Positions 1-7,196 of a DNA stretch of 32,412 nt are shown piece after piece. The stretch is taken from NCBI GenBank assembly GCA_947373225.1, contig CANBWX010000026.1, forward strand, positions 1 through 32,412, read 5' to 3'. Both the position numbers and the translations under genes were made by a program. Within the stretch, counting starts at the first letter, position 1. Every line of letters starts with the position of its first letter. Under the pieces are notes generated by a model, which worked only from the letters and a program-made list of their open reading frames with translations, was not told where the DNA came from and made no database searches. The stretch comes from Flavobacteriaceae bacterium (GTDB lineage: Bacteria > Bacteroidota > Bacteroidia > Flavobacteriales > Flavobacteriaceae).

Positions 1-1201
1 GGTCTAAGATATGATTCATATATATTTTATAATCGAAAGGTGTTCCGTCTTTTACCGTTACTTGGCTTTCAAATGAAGAAAAACTTTTTTCGGTTCCGGG
101 ATATTTTTTGGCAATAAAATCGTTCAATTTTATGCTAAAAGGCAATACATAAGCTTTACTTCCGTAATAAAAAGTATAGTCTAATTTTCCGATTTTCACT
201 GATTTTGATTCCCCTGTTTTTCCTTTTGTACCTATCAAAGTTACTATTTTCTCTTGGCCTTCGGCTACCAATTTTAGCATCAAAGCATCGCTGCCGCCTT
301 TGGCTCTATAATCATTTTTCGACTCGTAACCAATAACGCCTTTCGCAGCAGGATCAGGAAGCACAAAACGCATATCGCCTATGCTATATAAGGAACGCAT
401 CATCAAAGGTTGCACATTATCTTTGGTCACTTTACCTTGTAATTTGTCGGCCATACGCATAAATTGTCCTTCAAATGGAGTTTGAATTGTTGAAACATCT
501 CCTTTTAGAGTAATATTTATGGCACCCGCAACATATTTATTTAATGAAAAAAGCACATTATGAATATTCTGCAATTCGCCTTCTTTCAAGAAATGTTCTA
601 CTCGTCCAGCATCACCAGCTTCAACAACTTTAAAATATAAACTTCCTTTGGCATCCGGCTTAATTACCTGTTTTGCACCCATGATAAAATTATCATATTT
701 CACTTCGAAATTAGTTTTATCGAAGTTATCCGAAATAGAAAAATTATTATTAGTAACTGGCGAAAGTCGTACTTGTTTTTCGAAAACTCTTCGTTTTAAT
801 TCCCCTTGATATTGACCATCCACAAAAATCGTGAGGTACATTTTATCCGAATAAAATTGATTTTCGGTAGCTCCTTCACGAATCGGCATCATTCCTTCGT
901 AACTAATATATCGAGTGATGAAAGCTCCTGCGATGATAAAAACAAAAGCCAAATGTAACATAAGAGTTGCCCATTTTTCTTTTCTCAATAAATTATAACG
1001 TTTTATGTTTCCAATGAAATTGATCATAAAAACTAACATAATTCCTTCGAACCACCAAGCATTATAAACCCAAATCCTAGCTGTATCCGTATTATATTTG
1101 CTTTCTATAAATGTTCCTGTTGCCATTGCTATTGCAAAAGTCAGGAAAAGCATTGCCATTAGTCGTGTAGAGAATAAAATGGAAATTAATTTCTTAATCA
1201 T
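1..1201 (-). CDS. Cytochrome c biogenesis protein, ResB/CcsA (CcsBA) type, N-terminal part
   Basis: The gene reads leftward from ATG at 1201 and stays open to the window edge, so only the first 400 codons are present. It begins MIKKLISILFSTRLMAMLFL, with further hydrophobic segments near residues 45-55 (WWFEGIMLVFMINFIGN) and 68-85 (TLMLHLAFVFIIAGAFITRY). A long hydrophilic stretch follows that includes FDYKIYMNHILD near the cut end. This membrane pair followed by a large periplasmic domain is typical of the ResB half of the Bacteroidota System II haem-handling protein. CcsA, with its WWD motif, would lie beyond position 1. The protein delivers haem to apocytochromes c in the periplasm, so it would mature the cytochromes at 14621-20958. 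No SD is seen. A TAnnTTTG-type element on the minus strand (1234-1241) precedes the start. Confidence 0.85.
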   Translation of the reverse strand, partial: MIKKLISILFSTRLMAMLFLTFAIAMATGTFIESKYNTDTARIWVYNAWWFEGIMLVFMINFIGNIKRYNLLRKEKWATLMLHLAFVFIIAGAFITRYISYEGMMPIREGATENQFYSDKMYLTIFVDGQYQGELKRRVFEKQVRLSPVTNNNFSISDNFDKTNFEVKYDNFIMGAKQVIKPDAKGSLYFKVVEAGDAGRVEHFLKEGELQNIHNVLFSLNKYVAGAINITLKGDVSTIQTPFEGQFMRMADKLQGKVTKDNVQPLMMRSLYSIGDMRFVLPDPAAKGVIGYESKNDYRAKGGSDALMLKLVAEGQEKIVTLIGTKGKTGESKSVKIGKLDYTFYYGSKAYVLPFSIKLNDFIAKKYPGTEKSFSSFESQVTVKDGTPFDYKIYMNHILD

Positions 1202-1388
1202 CTGTAAAAATTTACGTTTTTATAAAGTTATGCCAAAAGTACTCAAAATTGTTGACTTGTATTATTGGCAAATAGTTAATTTAACCCAAAATTAAGGATT
1301 AAACATTTTATTTAATTGATAAATATCCTTTCCAATTACAATTAAATTACAGTGCAATTATTTTGGCTTTTTTTGCTAATTTTGCCAA
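1202..1388. promoter_or_regulatory. Divergent intergenic promoter region
   Basis: This gap separates the leftward CcsBA gene from the rightward DUF2520 gene. On the minus strand TACTTTTG (1241-1234) fits the Bacteroidota -7 consensus TAnnTTTG and would give a leader of about 25 nt. On the plus strand TAATTTTG (1377-1384) also fits, only 4 nt before the DUF2520 start codon, which implies a leaderless or nearly leaderless transcript. No convincing -33 TTG at the usual spacing was found for either, so these are candidates only. Confidence 0.45.
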
Positions 1389-2150
1389 ATGATTCAAATA
1401 GTAATTATAGGTTCCGGAAATGTTGCACAACATTTGATTTCGGCTTTCGCCAAAAGCAAAGAAATCGACATTGTACAAGTGTTTTCTCGACAAAAAGAAA
1501 GCCTATTTCCCCTACTCGATTCTAGTAAAATAACGGACAATTACAATGATTTGGCAAAAGCCGATCTTTATATTATTTCCGTTTCCGATGATGCCATTGC
1601 GTCTGTTTCTGCACAATTACCTTTCGAGAATCGACTTGTAGTACATACTTCGGGAAGTATTTCATTAGATTCTTTGGATAAAAAGAACCGAAAAGGCATT
1701 TTTTATCCGCTTCAAACTTTTACCAAAGGCAAAGAAGTTGATTTCAGCACAATTCCGTTTTGTTTAGAAAGCGAAAACGAGAAAGATTTTGAATTGTTAG
1801 AAAAAGTAGCGAAAACTATTTCTAATAACATTTATAAAACCGACGAAAAGCAACGAAAAGCCTTGCATATATCGGCAGTTTTCGTGAATAATTTCGTGAA
1901 TGAAATGTACCGAATTGGCAATGAAATTTGCGAAGAAAACAAAGTTCCATTTGAAATCTTAAAACCATTAATTTTGGAAACCGTAAATAAAGTGATGACG
2001 CTTTCGCCAAAAGAAGCGCAAACAGGTCCGGCAAAACGCAACGACAAAAAAACAATCAACGCTCATTTGGATTTTTTATCCAATGAAAATCACACAACAA
2101 TTTATAAAATACTAACACAATCTATACAAAATAATGGCAAAGAGTTATAA
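1389..2150 (+). CDS. Rossmann-like and DUF2520 domain protein
   Basis: This 253-residue protein opens with a dinucleotide-binding signature, IVIIGSGNVAQHLISAF (residues 4-20), followed by a ProC-like Rossmann fold. Its C-terminal half (from about residue 120) is the helical DUF2520 region, including KTDEKQRKALHISAVFVNNF and the GPAKRNDKKTINAHL segment typical of the family. The family resembles F420- or NADP-dependent oxidoreductases, but no substrate is established. The stop overlaps the start of the kdsC-like gene by 17 nt, so the two are probably translationally coupled. The DUF2520, KdsC, prenyltransferase, Maf order is what I know from Flavobacteriia. Confidence 0.9.
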   Translation: MIQIVIIGSGNVAQHLISAFAKSKEIDIVQVFSRQKESLFPLLDSSKITDNYNDLAKADLYIISVSDDAIASVSAQLPFENRLVVHTSGSISLDSLDKKNRKGIFYPLQTFTKGKEVDFSTIPFCLESENEKDFELLEKVAKTISNNIYKTDEKQRKALHISAVFVNNFVNEMYRIGNEICEENKVPFEILKPLILETVNKVMTLSPKEAQTGPAKRNDKKTINAHLDFLSNENHTTIYKILTQSIQNNGKEL

Positions 2151-2661
2151 AGAAATAATGAACGACATCACCACATTTATTTTTGATGTTGATGGCGTAC
2201 TTACTGACAGTTCGGTTTTTGTAACCAATGAAGGTGAAATCCTGAGAACAATGAATATTCGCGACGGTTATGCGATGAAAGCGGCTGTAGAAAGTGGGTA
2301 TAACGTTTGTATTATTTCTGGCGGAAGCAACGAAGGCGTTCGTATACGACTGAGAAATCTAGGAATAACCGACATTCATCTGGGAACTCCAGACAAAGTT
2401 GAAACTTTCAAGGAATATGTAGAACTTTATAATATAAAACCCGAGCAAGTCCTTTATATGGGCGATGACATTCCGGATTATCATGTGATGAAATTGGTAG
2501 GATTACCTACTTGTCCGCAAGATGCAAGTCCCGAAATTAAAGTCATTTCTAGATATATTTCGCATAAAAACGGAGGAAAAGGAGCTGCTCGAGAAGTCAT
2601 TGAGCAAGTGATGAAAGTACAAGGAAAATGGACGATGCATTTTGACGGGAAACTGGATTAA
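2134..2661 (+). CDS. kdsC: KdsC-type HAD phosphatase (KDO 8-phosphate phosphatase)
   Basis: This 175-residue protein has the compact HAD fold without a cap. Motif I is FDVDGVLTDSSVF (residues 18-30), with the nucleophile and acid aspartates. The motif II serine lies in VCIISGGSNEG, and motif IV is YMGDDIPDYHVM. The ending KNGGKGAAREVIEQVMK is typical of KdsC, which dephosphorylates KDO 8-phosphate for lipopolysaccharide core synthesis, probably as a tetramer in the cytoplasm. The chosen ATG lies inside the preceding gene. A second in-frame ATG at 2158 (MNDITTF) is possible, but the upstream residues MAKSYKEI are commonly kept in Flavobacterium homologues. Related sugar-phosphate phosphatases cannot be excluded. 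Confidence 0.85.
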   Translation: MAKSYKEIMNDITTFIFDVDGVLTDSSVFVTNEGEILRTMNIRDGYAMKAAVESGYNVCIISGGSNEGVRIRLRNLGITDIHLGTPDKVETFKEYVELYNIKPEQVLYMGDDIPDYHVMKLVGLPTCPQDASPEIKVISRYISHKNGGKGAAREVIEQVMKVQGKWTMHFDGKLD

Positions 2662-2665
2662 ATTA

Positions 2666-2688
2666 GTGTTCAGTGGACAGTGTTCAGT
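2666..2688. repeat. GTGTTCAGT-type direct repeat pair before the four-helix gene
   Basis: GTGTTCAGT occurs at 2666-2674 and again at 2680-2688, a period of 14, just after the kdsC stop. The same word occurs twice after the four-helix-bundle gene (3103-3111 and 3110-3118), and its complement in the tandem array there. The gene is therefore bracketed by copies of one repeat family. Confidence 0.75.
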
Positions 2689-2729
2689 TAAAAAAATAAA
2701 AAAATCAGGCATCAGTTTAAAATATAAAT

Positions 2730-3098
2730 ATGAAATTTCAGGACTTATTAGCTTATCAGAAATCATTTTCATTGGCAATGAAAATTTTTGAAATAACAAA
2801 ATTTTTTCCAAAAGAAGAGACTTATTCTTTAACTGATCAAATAAGAAGATCCTCTAGAAGTGTTCCTGCAAATATTGCAGAAGCTTATAGAAAAAGAGTT
2901 TATCCAAGACATTTTCATAGTAAATTAACAGATTCGGACGCTGAAAACTCCGAGACTCAAGTATGGTTAGAATTTTCATTGAAATGCCTCTATATAAATG
3001 AAACAGTTTTCAATGAGTTAATAAATGAAAGTAATGAAGTTGGAAAAATTATTAATTATATGATTCTAAATCCGCAAAAATTTGGTGTAACTATTTAG
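2730..3098 (+). CDS. Four-helix-bundle protein (23S rRNA intervening-sequence protein family)
   Basis: This 122-residue protein opens with FQDLLAYQKSFSLAMKIFEI and carries LTDQIRRSSRSVPANIAEAY (residues 35-54), the family's best conserved segment, then a long helical C-terminal half. The family was named for proteins encoded in intervening sequences of 23S rRNA and is related to Avd of diversity-generating retroelements. It is basic and thought to bind nucleic acid, but no enzymatic role is known. No rRNA is nearby here. The gene sits between kdsC and the prenyltransferase gene, and is bracketed by CAGTGTTCAGT-family repeats, which suggests it arrived as a small mobile or repeat-associated unit. 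Family assignment is firm; function is unknown. Confidence 0.85.
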   Translation: MKFQDLLAYQKSFSLAMKIFEITKFFPKEETYSLTDQIRRSSRSVPANIAEAYRKRVYPRHFHSKLTDSDAENSETQVWLEFSLKCLYINETVFNELINESNEVGKIINYMILNPQKFGVTI

Positions 3099-3101
3099 GA
3101 A

Positions 3102-3194
3102 AGTGTTCAGTGTTCAGTCAGCAAAAAAACTGATTACTGAACACTGATTACTGACCACTGATTACTGACCACTGAATACTGACCACTGAATACT
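3102..3194. repeat. Inverted repeat plus 14-bp tandem array after the four-helix gene
   Basis: The sequence from 3130 to 3194 is a 14-bp tandem array of about 4.6 copies with consensus CTGATTACTGACCA: CTGATTACTGAACA, CTGATTACTGACCA twice, CTGAATACTGACCA, then partial CTGAATACT. Upstream, CAGTGTTCAGT (3108-3118) is the exact reverse complement of ACTGAACACTG (3136-3146), giving an 11-12 bp stem with a 17-nt loop. The array ends 5 nt before the prenyltransferase start codon, so it forms part of that gene's leader. Confidence 0.9.
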
Positions 3195-3199
3195 AAAAC

Positions 3200-4132
3200 A
3201 TGAATCTATTAAAACTCATCCGTTACCAAAACCTATTGATGCTGGCCTTTATGCAGCTTATTTTTAGATTTGGTTTTTTGAAATTGCAAAATATTCCTTT
3301 AGCTTTAGCCGATTGGCAATACGGAATTTTGGTTTTGGCAACGACTTGCATTGCCGCTGGTGGTTATATTATCAACAATATTTTTGATGTTGAAACCGAC
3401 ACCGAAAATAAACCCGAAAACGTGATTATTGGAAAATCAATTTCCGAAATCAAGGCCTATAATCTCTACATTGTTTTCACCGTAATTGGCGTTGTATTAG
3501 GATTTTATTTATCGAATGTGATTGAAAAACCTAGTTTTGCTTCACTATTTATCATTATTGCGGCAACGCTTTATTTTTATGCTACGAGCTTAAAACAAAG
3601 TTTGCTAATTGGTAATATTATTGTGGCTTTTTTGCTTTCGTTTAGCGTGTTAATCATAGGATTATTCGATTTATATCCAGTCACTTCCGAAGAAAACCGA
3701 CCTGTAATGGGATTGCTTTTTGGGATACTTCTGGATTATGCCGTTTTTGCTTTTATTCTCAATTTTATTCGTGAAATTGTCAAAGATTTAGAAGATGTCG
3801 AAGGAGATTCTAACCAAGGAATGAATACTTTGCCAATTGCTTTTGGCGTAAAGCGAGCCACTAAAATTGTTTTTGCACTTAGTTTTATTCCCATAATTTG
3901 CATTGTATATTATATTAATGAATACATTTTTGCAAGCCGTTTATATCTAAGTACAATTTTCGGATTGGCGTTTATATTGGCGCCGCTTATCTATTTCACT
4001 ATTAAAGTTTGGTCGTCAAACACCAAAAAAGAGTTTCATTTCCTGAGTACACTTCTCAAATGGATTCTCTTTTTCGGAATGCTTTCGATTGTTATAATTA
4101 GCTTAAATCTAAAACACAATGCTCAAAAATAA
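3200..4132 (+). CDS. UbiA-family prenyltransferase (geranylgeranylglycerol-phosphate geranylgeranyltransferase-like)
   Basis: This 310-residue polytopic membrane protein has about eight hydrophobic segments and both aspartate-rich motifs of the UbiA superfamily. The first is NNIFDVETDTENKP near residue 60; the second is DLEDVEGDSNQGMNTLP near residue 196. These bind Mg2+ and the prenyl diphosphate at the inner membrane. In Flavobacteriia this gene, next to KdsC and Maf homologues, is usually annotated as geranylgeranylglycerol-phosphate geranylgeranyltransferase, but the acceptor cannot be read from sequence and menaquinone- or haem-type acceptors remain possible. The 3' end overlaps maf by 14 nt. 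The start codon follows directly on the tandem repeat array, so the four-helix insertion has replaced the normal upstream sequence. Confidence 0.8.
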   Translation: MNLLKLIRYQNLLMLAFMQLIFRFGFLKLQNIPLALADWQYGILVLATTCIAAGGYIINNIFDVETDTENKPENVIIGKSISEIKAYNLYIVFTVIGVVLGFYLSNVIEKPSFASLFIIIAATLYFYATSLKQSLLIGNIIVAFLLSFSVLIIGLFDLYPVTSEENRPVMGLLFGILLDYAVFAFILNFIREIVKDLEDVEGDSNQGMNTLPIAFGVKRATKIVFALSFIPIICIVYYINEYIFASRLYLSTIFGLAFILAPLIYFTIKVWSSNTKKEFHFLSTLLKWILFFGMLSIVIISLNLKHNAQK

Positions 4133-4703
4133 ATTACAAAAATACTGTCTAATTCTTGCTTCGGGTTCACCAAGACGCCAACAATTTTTCAAAGATTTAG
4201 ACTTAGATTTCGAAATTAGATTGAAAGAAATCGAGGAAATTTTCCCGCCCGAATTAAAAGCCGAAGAAATTACCAATTATTTAGCCGAATTGAAAGCCAA
4301 AGCTTTTGAAGGCGAGTTGAAAGAAAACGAAATTTTAATTACGAGCGACACGATTGTTTGGCACAAAAATAAGGCTTTGGGCAAACCAAAAGATGCACAA
4401 GACGCATTTGATATTCTAAAATCATTGTCGAATGCAACACATGAAGTAATTACTTCGGTTTGTTTTAAAACCAATACAAAAACTACGGTTATTTACGAAG
4501 TTACTAAAGTTACTTTCAACGAATTAAGCAACAAAGCAATCCATTACTATATAGAAAACTACAAACCGTTTGACAAAGCTGGTGCTTATGGCATTCAGGA
4601 ATGGATAGGTTTTGTTGGAGTTACAAAAATCGAAGGTTCTTATGCCAATGTTATGGGGATGCCCACGGATAAGGTTTTCGAATATTTGAATAATTTACCC
4701 TAA
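4119..4703 (+). CDS. maf: Maf-like nucleoside triphosphate pyrophosphatase
   Basis: This 194-residue protein has the Maf signature ILASGSPRRQQFF near residues 12-24, the SDTIVW motif, GKPKDAQDAFDIL, and the C-terminal GAYGIQEW...IEGSYANVMGMP. Maf proteins hydrolyse non-canonical or pyrimidine NTPs to the monophosphates in the cytoplasm. The GAYGIQ motif resembles the YhdE (dTTP/UTP) branch. Its start overlaps the prenyltransferase end by 14 nt, which argues for coupled translation. Length matches the family. Confidence 0.9.
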   Translation: MLKNKLQKYCLILASGSPRRQQFFKDLDLDFEIRLKEIEEIFPPELKAEEITNYLAELKAKAFEGELKENEILITSDTIVWHKNKALGKPKDAQDAFDILKSLSNATHEVITSVCFKTNTKTTVIYEVTKVTFNELSNKAIHYYIENYKPFDKAGAYGIQEWIGFVGVTKIEGSYANVMGMPTDKVFEYLNNLP

Positions 4704-4833
4704 AATTTATTTTCCAAAAGTGGTAATTATATAAAAAAACAAACGAATCCTGTAACTTATACCACTAAAGAAATATCATATTTGCTTATTAAAATAGTAA
4801 AGAATTTCATTGTCTTTTAATACCCATTTTAAT

Positions 4834-5949
4834 ATGAAAAATGATATGTCAAACACAATCAAATTCCCTTTTTATATCAGGCTTTCTTTTGCCATGATAA
4901 GTTTAATCTCAATTACTTATATTCTCTGTATAGGCAGTAGCGTATTAATGCCAATATTGCTGGCGTTTTTATTGGCTGTGTTATTGCTGCCAATTGTTCG
5001 TTTTTTGAATTCGAGATTGCATTTTCCAAATGCTTTGTCATCATCTATAACCGTAATCCTTTTTGTAGCAATCATTATAGGAATCCTTTTGTTTATATCT
5101 TATCAGATTAGTGATATAGCAAATGATTTTGACCAAATAAGAGAAAACATAAACATTTTCATCAATGAAATTCAGCAATATATTAGAACCTATTTTCACG
5201 TAAGTTTTTGGGAACAAAGAAAATATATTGATGATATAACTCAAGATTCCTTCAAAAAAGGAAAAGAAACCATTGGCACAACTATATTGTCTGTTACTAA
5301 TACTATTTTAGACATAGCTTTAATACCTATTTATACCTTCCTTATCCTTTTATATAGAAATCATTTTATTTTGTTTTTAGCAAAATTATTTCGAAAAGAA
5401 TATCATATAAAACTACAAGAAATATTATCTCAAATAAAAGGAACTGTTCAAAGTTATATTTTAGGTTTAATTATAGAAATGATTGCCGTTTCGGCGTTGA
5501 CAAGTATTGGGTTGTATTTTATTGGCATTAAATATGTCATTTTATTAGGGATCATTACAGGAATATTAAATCTCATTCCTTACATCGGGATTCTAGTTGC
5601 TGGAGTTTTGACCATCTTATCTTCTTTATCATCTACACCCGAATTATCGCTGATTATAGGCGTAATTATTATCAATATCATTGTACAATTAATTGATAAT
5701 CATATTCTTGTACCAATGATTATTAACACAAAAGTCCAAATAAATGCCTTTGTTTCGATTATAGGAATTATTATAGGTGCTCAAATTGCTGGAATTGCAG
5801 GTATGTTTTTGGCAATTCCAATATTAGCCATCTTAAAAATCATTTTCGACAGAATAGAATCTATAGAAGCTTGGGGATATTTAATGGGCGATAATTTACC
5901 AAAAACCTTTATTTGGAGAACTAAAAAATCGTCTTTTAATGATTCCTAA
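4834..5949 (+). CDS. AI-2E family transporter (UPF0118/PerM-like permease)
   Basis: This membrane protein of about 371 residues has the PerM/YdiK layout. There are two N-terminal hydrophobic hairpins (FAMISLISITYILCIGSSVL and the following PILLAFLLAVLLLPI), a hydrophilic helical stretch (about residues 90-140), and a C-terminal block of membrane segments with the family motif region GLYFIGIKYVILLGIITG...IPYIGILVAG. Members include an AI-2 exporter and Na+/H+ antiporters, so the substrate is open. An upstream TTG (4810) is in frame, but the ATG at 4834 (MKNDMSNT) is a more natural start; ATG 4846 is a further option. It is separated from maf by 130 bp and stands alone. Confidence 0.8.
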   Translation: MKNDMSNTIKFPFYIRLSFAMISLISITYILCIGSSVLMPILLAFLLAVLLLPIVRFLNSRLHFPNALSSSITVILFVAIIIGILLFISYQISDIANDFDQIRENINIFINEIQQYIRTYFHVSFWEQRKYIDDITQDSFKKGKETIGTTILSVTNTILDIALIPIYTFLILLYRNHFILFLAKLFRKEYHIKLQEILSQIKGTVQSYILGLIIEMIAVSALTSIGLYFIGIKYVILLGIITGILNLIPYIGILVAGVLTILSSLSSTPELSLIIGVIIINIIVQLIDNHILVPMIINTKVQINAFVSIIGIIIGAQIAGIAGMFLAIPILAILKIIFDRIESIEAWGYLMGDNLPKTFIWRTKKSSFNDS

Positions 5950-6081
5950 ATAACGCCAAAATCTAATTCATAAATGGATCCTATTAGCTACAATTCGTTT
6001 TTAAGTATCCTATACTTACAAATCACATATAATTATTATTAAATGTTTTGTATATTTATGCAAGAAAAAAATCCCCCGAAA

Positions 6082-6359
6082 ATGAAAAACCTAAAATTTT
6101 ATCTAATGATAATACTTTTTTCATTAAGCTGCGTTCCAAGTATGAATGCTGTTGAAAAAAAATTGGAAATTCCCGCAAATAATTCTAAAGAAATTCCCGT
6201 TGAAGTAAAAACCATGCTAAATCGATTAGACGAGATAAAAGCAATGGACAAATCATCGCTGAATTCTACAGAAAAGAAAGCCTGAAATCAAGTGGTCATG
6301 GCATATATTTATCCGTTGGCGCAATCATAATCGTACTTTTATTAATTATTTTATTATAA
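6082..6359 (+). pseudogene. Small inner-membrane protein, disrupted by an out-of-frame deletion
   Basis: From ATG 6082 the frame reads a signal-like MKNLKFYLMIILFSLSC, then LNRLDEIKAMDKSSLNSTEKKA, and stops at 6283-6285. In the next frame, beginning exactly at 6282, it continues LKSSGHGIYLSVGAIIIVLLLIILL and stops at 6357-6359. Together these form the start and end of a family I know from Flavobacteriia: about 95-100 residues, signal, EKKELRKEV...IKxxLK linker, then a C-terminal membrane helix. The joint lacks roughly ten charged residues, so a deletion of 3n+1 bases probably destroyed the gene. A truncated 67-residue secreted product is still possible. The family has no known function. Confidence 0.7.
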
Positions 6360-6453
6360 TTTATGCTCAATAATAAGGTTGGCACAGTTATTGGCTTGAT
6401 TAAGAAAATAGGTATTAAACAGTAAACAATTATCAATTTAAATAGTAAAAAAA

Positions 6454-7116
6454 ATGAAAACATTAAAATTAATTGCAGTAGGAATAGTCCTTTTTGCATC
6501 GAGTTTAACTCAAGCTCAGATTTCGGTAAATTTAAATATTGGAACACCTCCATCTTGGGGACCATCAGGATATTCGAACGTACAATATTATTACTTACCT
6601 GATGTACAGGCTTATTATGATATTAGAGCTGCACAATTTATTTATCTTAATGGTGGTGTATGGATACATTCTAGAAATTTGCCCGGCCAATATAGAAATT
6701 ATGATTTGTATAATGGTTACAAAGTAGTTTTGAATGATTATCACGGAACAAGACCTTATACCTATTTTAAAAATCATAGAACAAAATATTATAGAGGATA
6801 TAAAGGAAGTCCACAAAGCATGATTGGAAACAGAGATGATAATCGTGGAAGATACAACAACGATCACGGGAATAATGACAATCGTGGAAGAGGCAATAAT
6901 GATAAATGGAATAATGGTAATCGAGGAAATGACTATAAAGATCATGGAAACTACGGTAACCAAGGAAGAGATAACAAAGACCGAGGAAACAATGACAACC
7001 GAGGAAATGATAATAAAGATCATGGAAACCAAGGTAACCAAGGAAGAGATAACAAAGACCGAGGAAATGACAATAATGAAAAAGATAATAGAGGTCAAGG
7101 AAATGACAAACATTAA
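6454..7116 (+). CDS. Secreted low-complexity protein with N/R/D/G-rich repeat tail
   Basis: This 220-residue protein has a clear signal peptide, MKTLKLIAVGIVLFASSLTQA, with cleavage likely before QISVNLNIG. A folded-looking aromatic region (about residues 30-125, rich in Y and W) follows. The last 95 residues are a low-complexity tail built from NRGND, NKDHGN and GNQGRDNKDRGN units, which includes an internal 26-residue repeat. No enzyme motif is visible. Its beginning resembles the secreted protein at 9156 (AQxSxNLxxG after the signal), and both flank the barrel gene at 7197. A terminator lies 24 nt downstream. It is probably periplasmic or surface-exposed; function is unknown. Confidence 0.8.
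   Translation: MKTLKLIAVGIVLFASSLTQAQISVNLNIGTPPSWGPSGYSNVQYYYLPDVQAYYDIRAAQFIYLNGGVWIHSRNLPGQYRNYDLYNGYKVVLNDYHGTRPYTYFKNHRTKYYRGYKGSPQSMIGNRDDNRGRYNNDHGNNDNRGRGNNDKWNNGNRGNDYKDHGNYGNQGRDNKDRGNNDNRGNDNKDHGNQGNQGRDNKDRGNDNNEKDNRGQGNDKH
6937..7067 (+). repeat. Direct repeat of 53 bp, period 78 bp, inside the secreted protein gene
   Basis: Bases 6937-6989 and 7015-7067 match at 51 of 53 positions by eye. The offset of 78 bp equals 26 codons, so the repeat keeps the frame and duplicates the NKDHGN-x-GNQGRDNKDRGN module of the tail. It can expand or contract without frameshift. Confidence 0.85.
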
Positions 7117-7140
7117 TTTTTTGATTACATTTGATAAAGA

Positions 7141-7170
7141 AAGGAGATCCAGTTTTGGGTCTCTTTTTTT
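7141..7170 (+). terminator. Rho-independent terminator after the secreted protein gene
   Basis: AAGGAGATCC (7141-7150) pairs with GGGTCTCTTT (7157-7166) over ten positions with two G-T pairs, has a 6-nt loop, and is followed by TTTT. It lies between the 7116 stop and the ATG at 7197, and shows that an in-frame ATG at 7131 cannot be the start of the barrel gene. Confidence 0.75.
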
Positions 7171-7196
7171 ACAATGAAAATAAATTGAATTTTTTA

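Noticed and set aside
1098..1295. 65-residue plus-strand ORF
   Set aside because: It is antisense to the start of the CcsBA gene and runs into the promoter region; the minus strand has the clear membrane protein.
2730..3098. Remnant of a 23S rRNA intervening sequence
   Set aside because: There is no rRNA sequence on either side; only the encoded protein resembles that family.
3130..3194. CRISPR-like short repeat array
   Set aside because: The 14-bp units are directly adjacent with no spacers and there are no cas genes; it is a simple tandem repeat.
4810..4833. TTG start for the permease at 4810
   Set aside because: It would add eight residues with no signal; an ATG at 4834 follows in frame.
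6824..7177. 117-residue plus-strand ORF inside the secreted protein repeats
   Set aside because: It is an alternative frame through the repeat tail (METxxTxEE pattern) and crosses the terminator at 7141.
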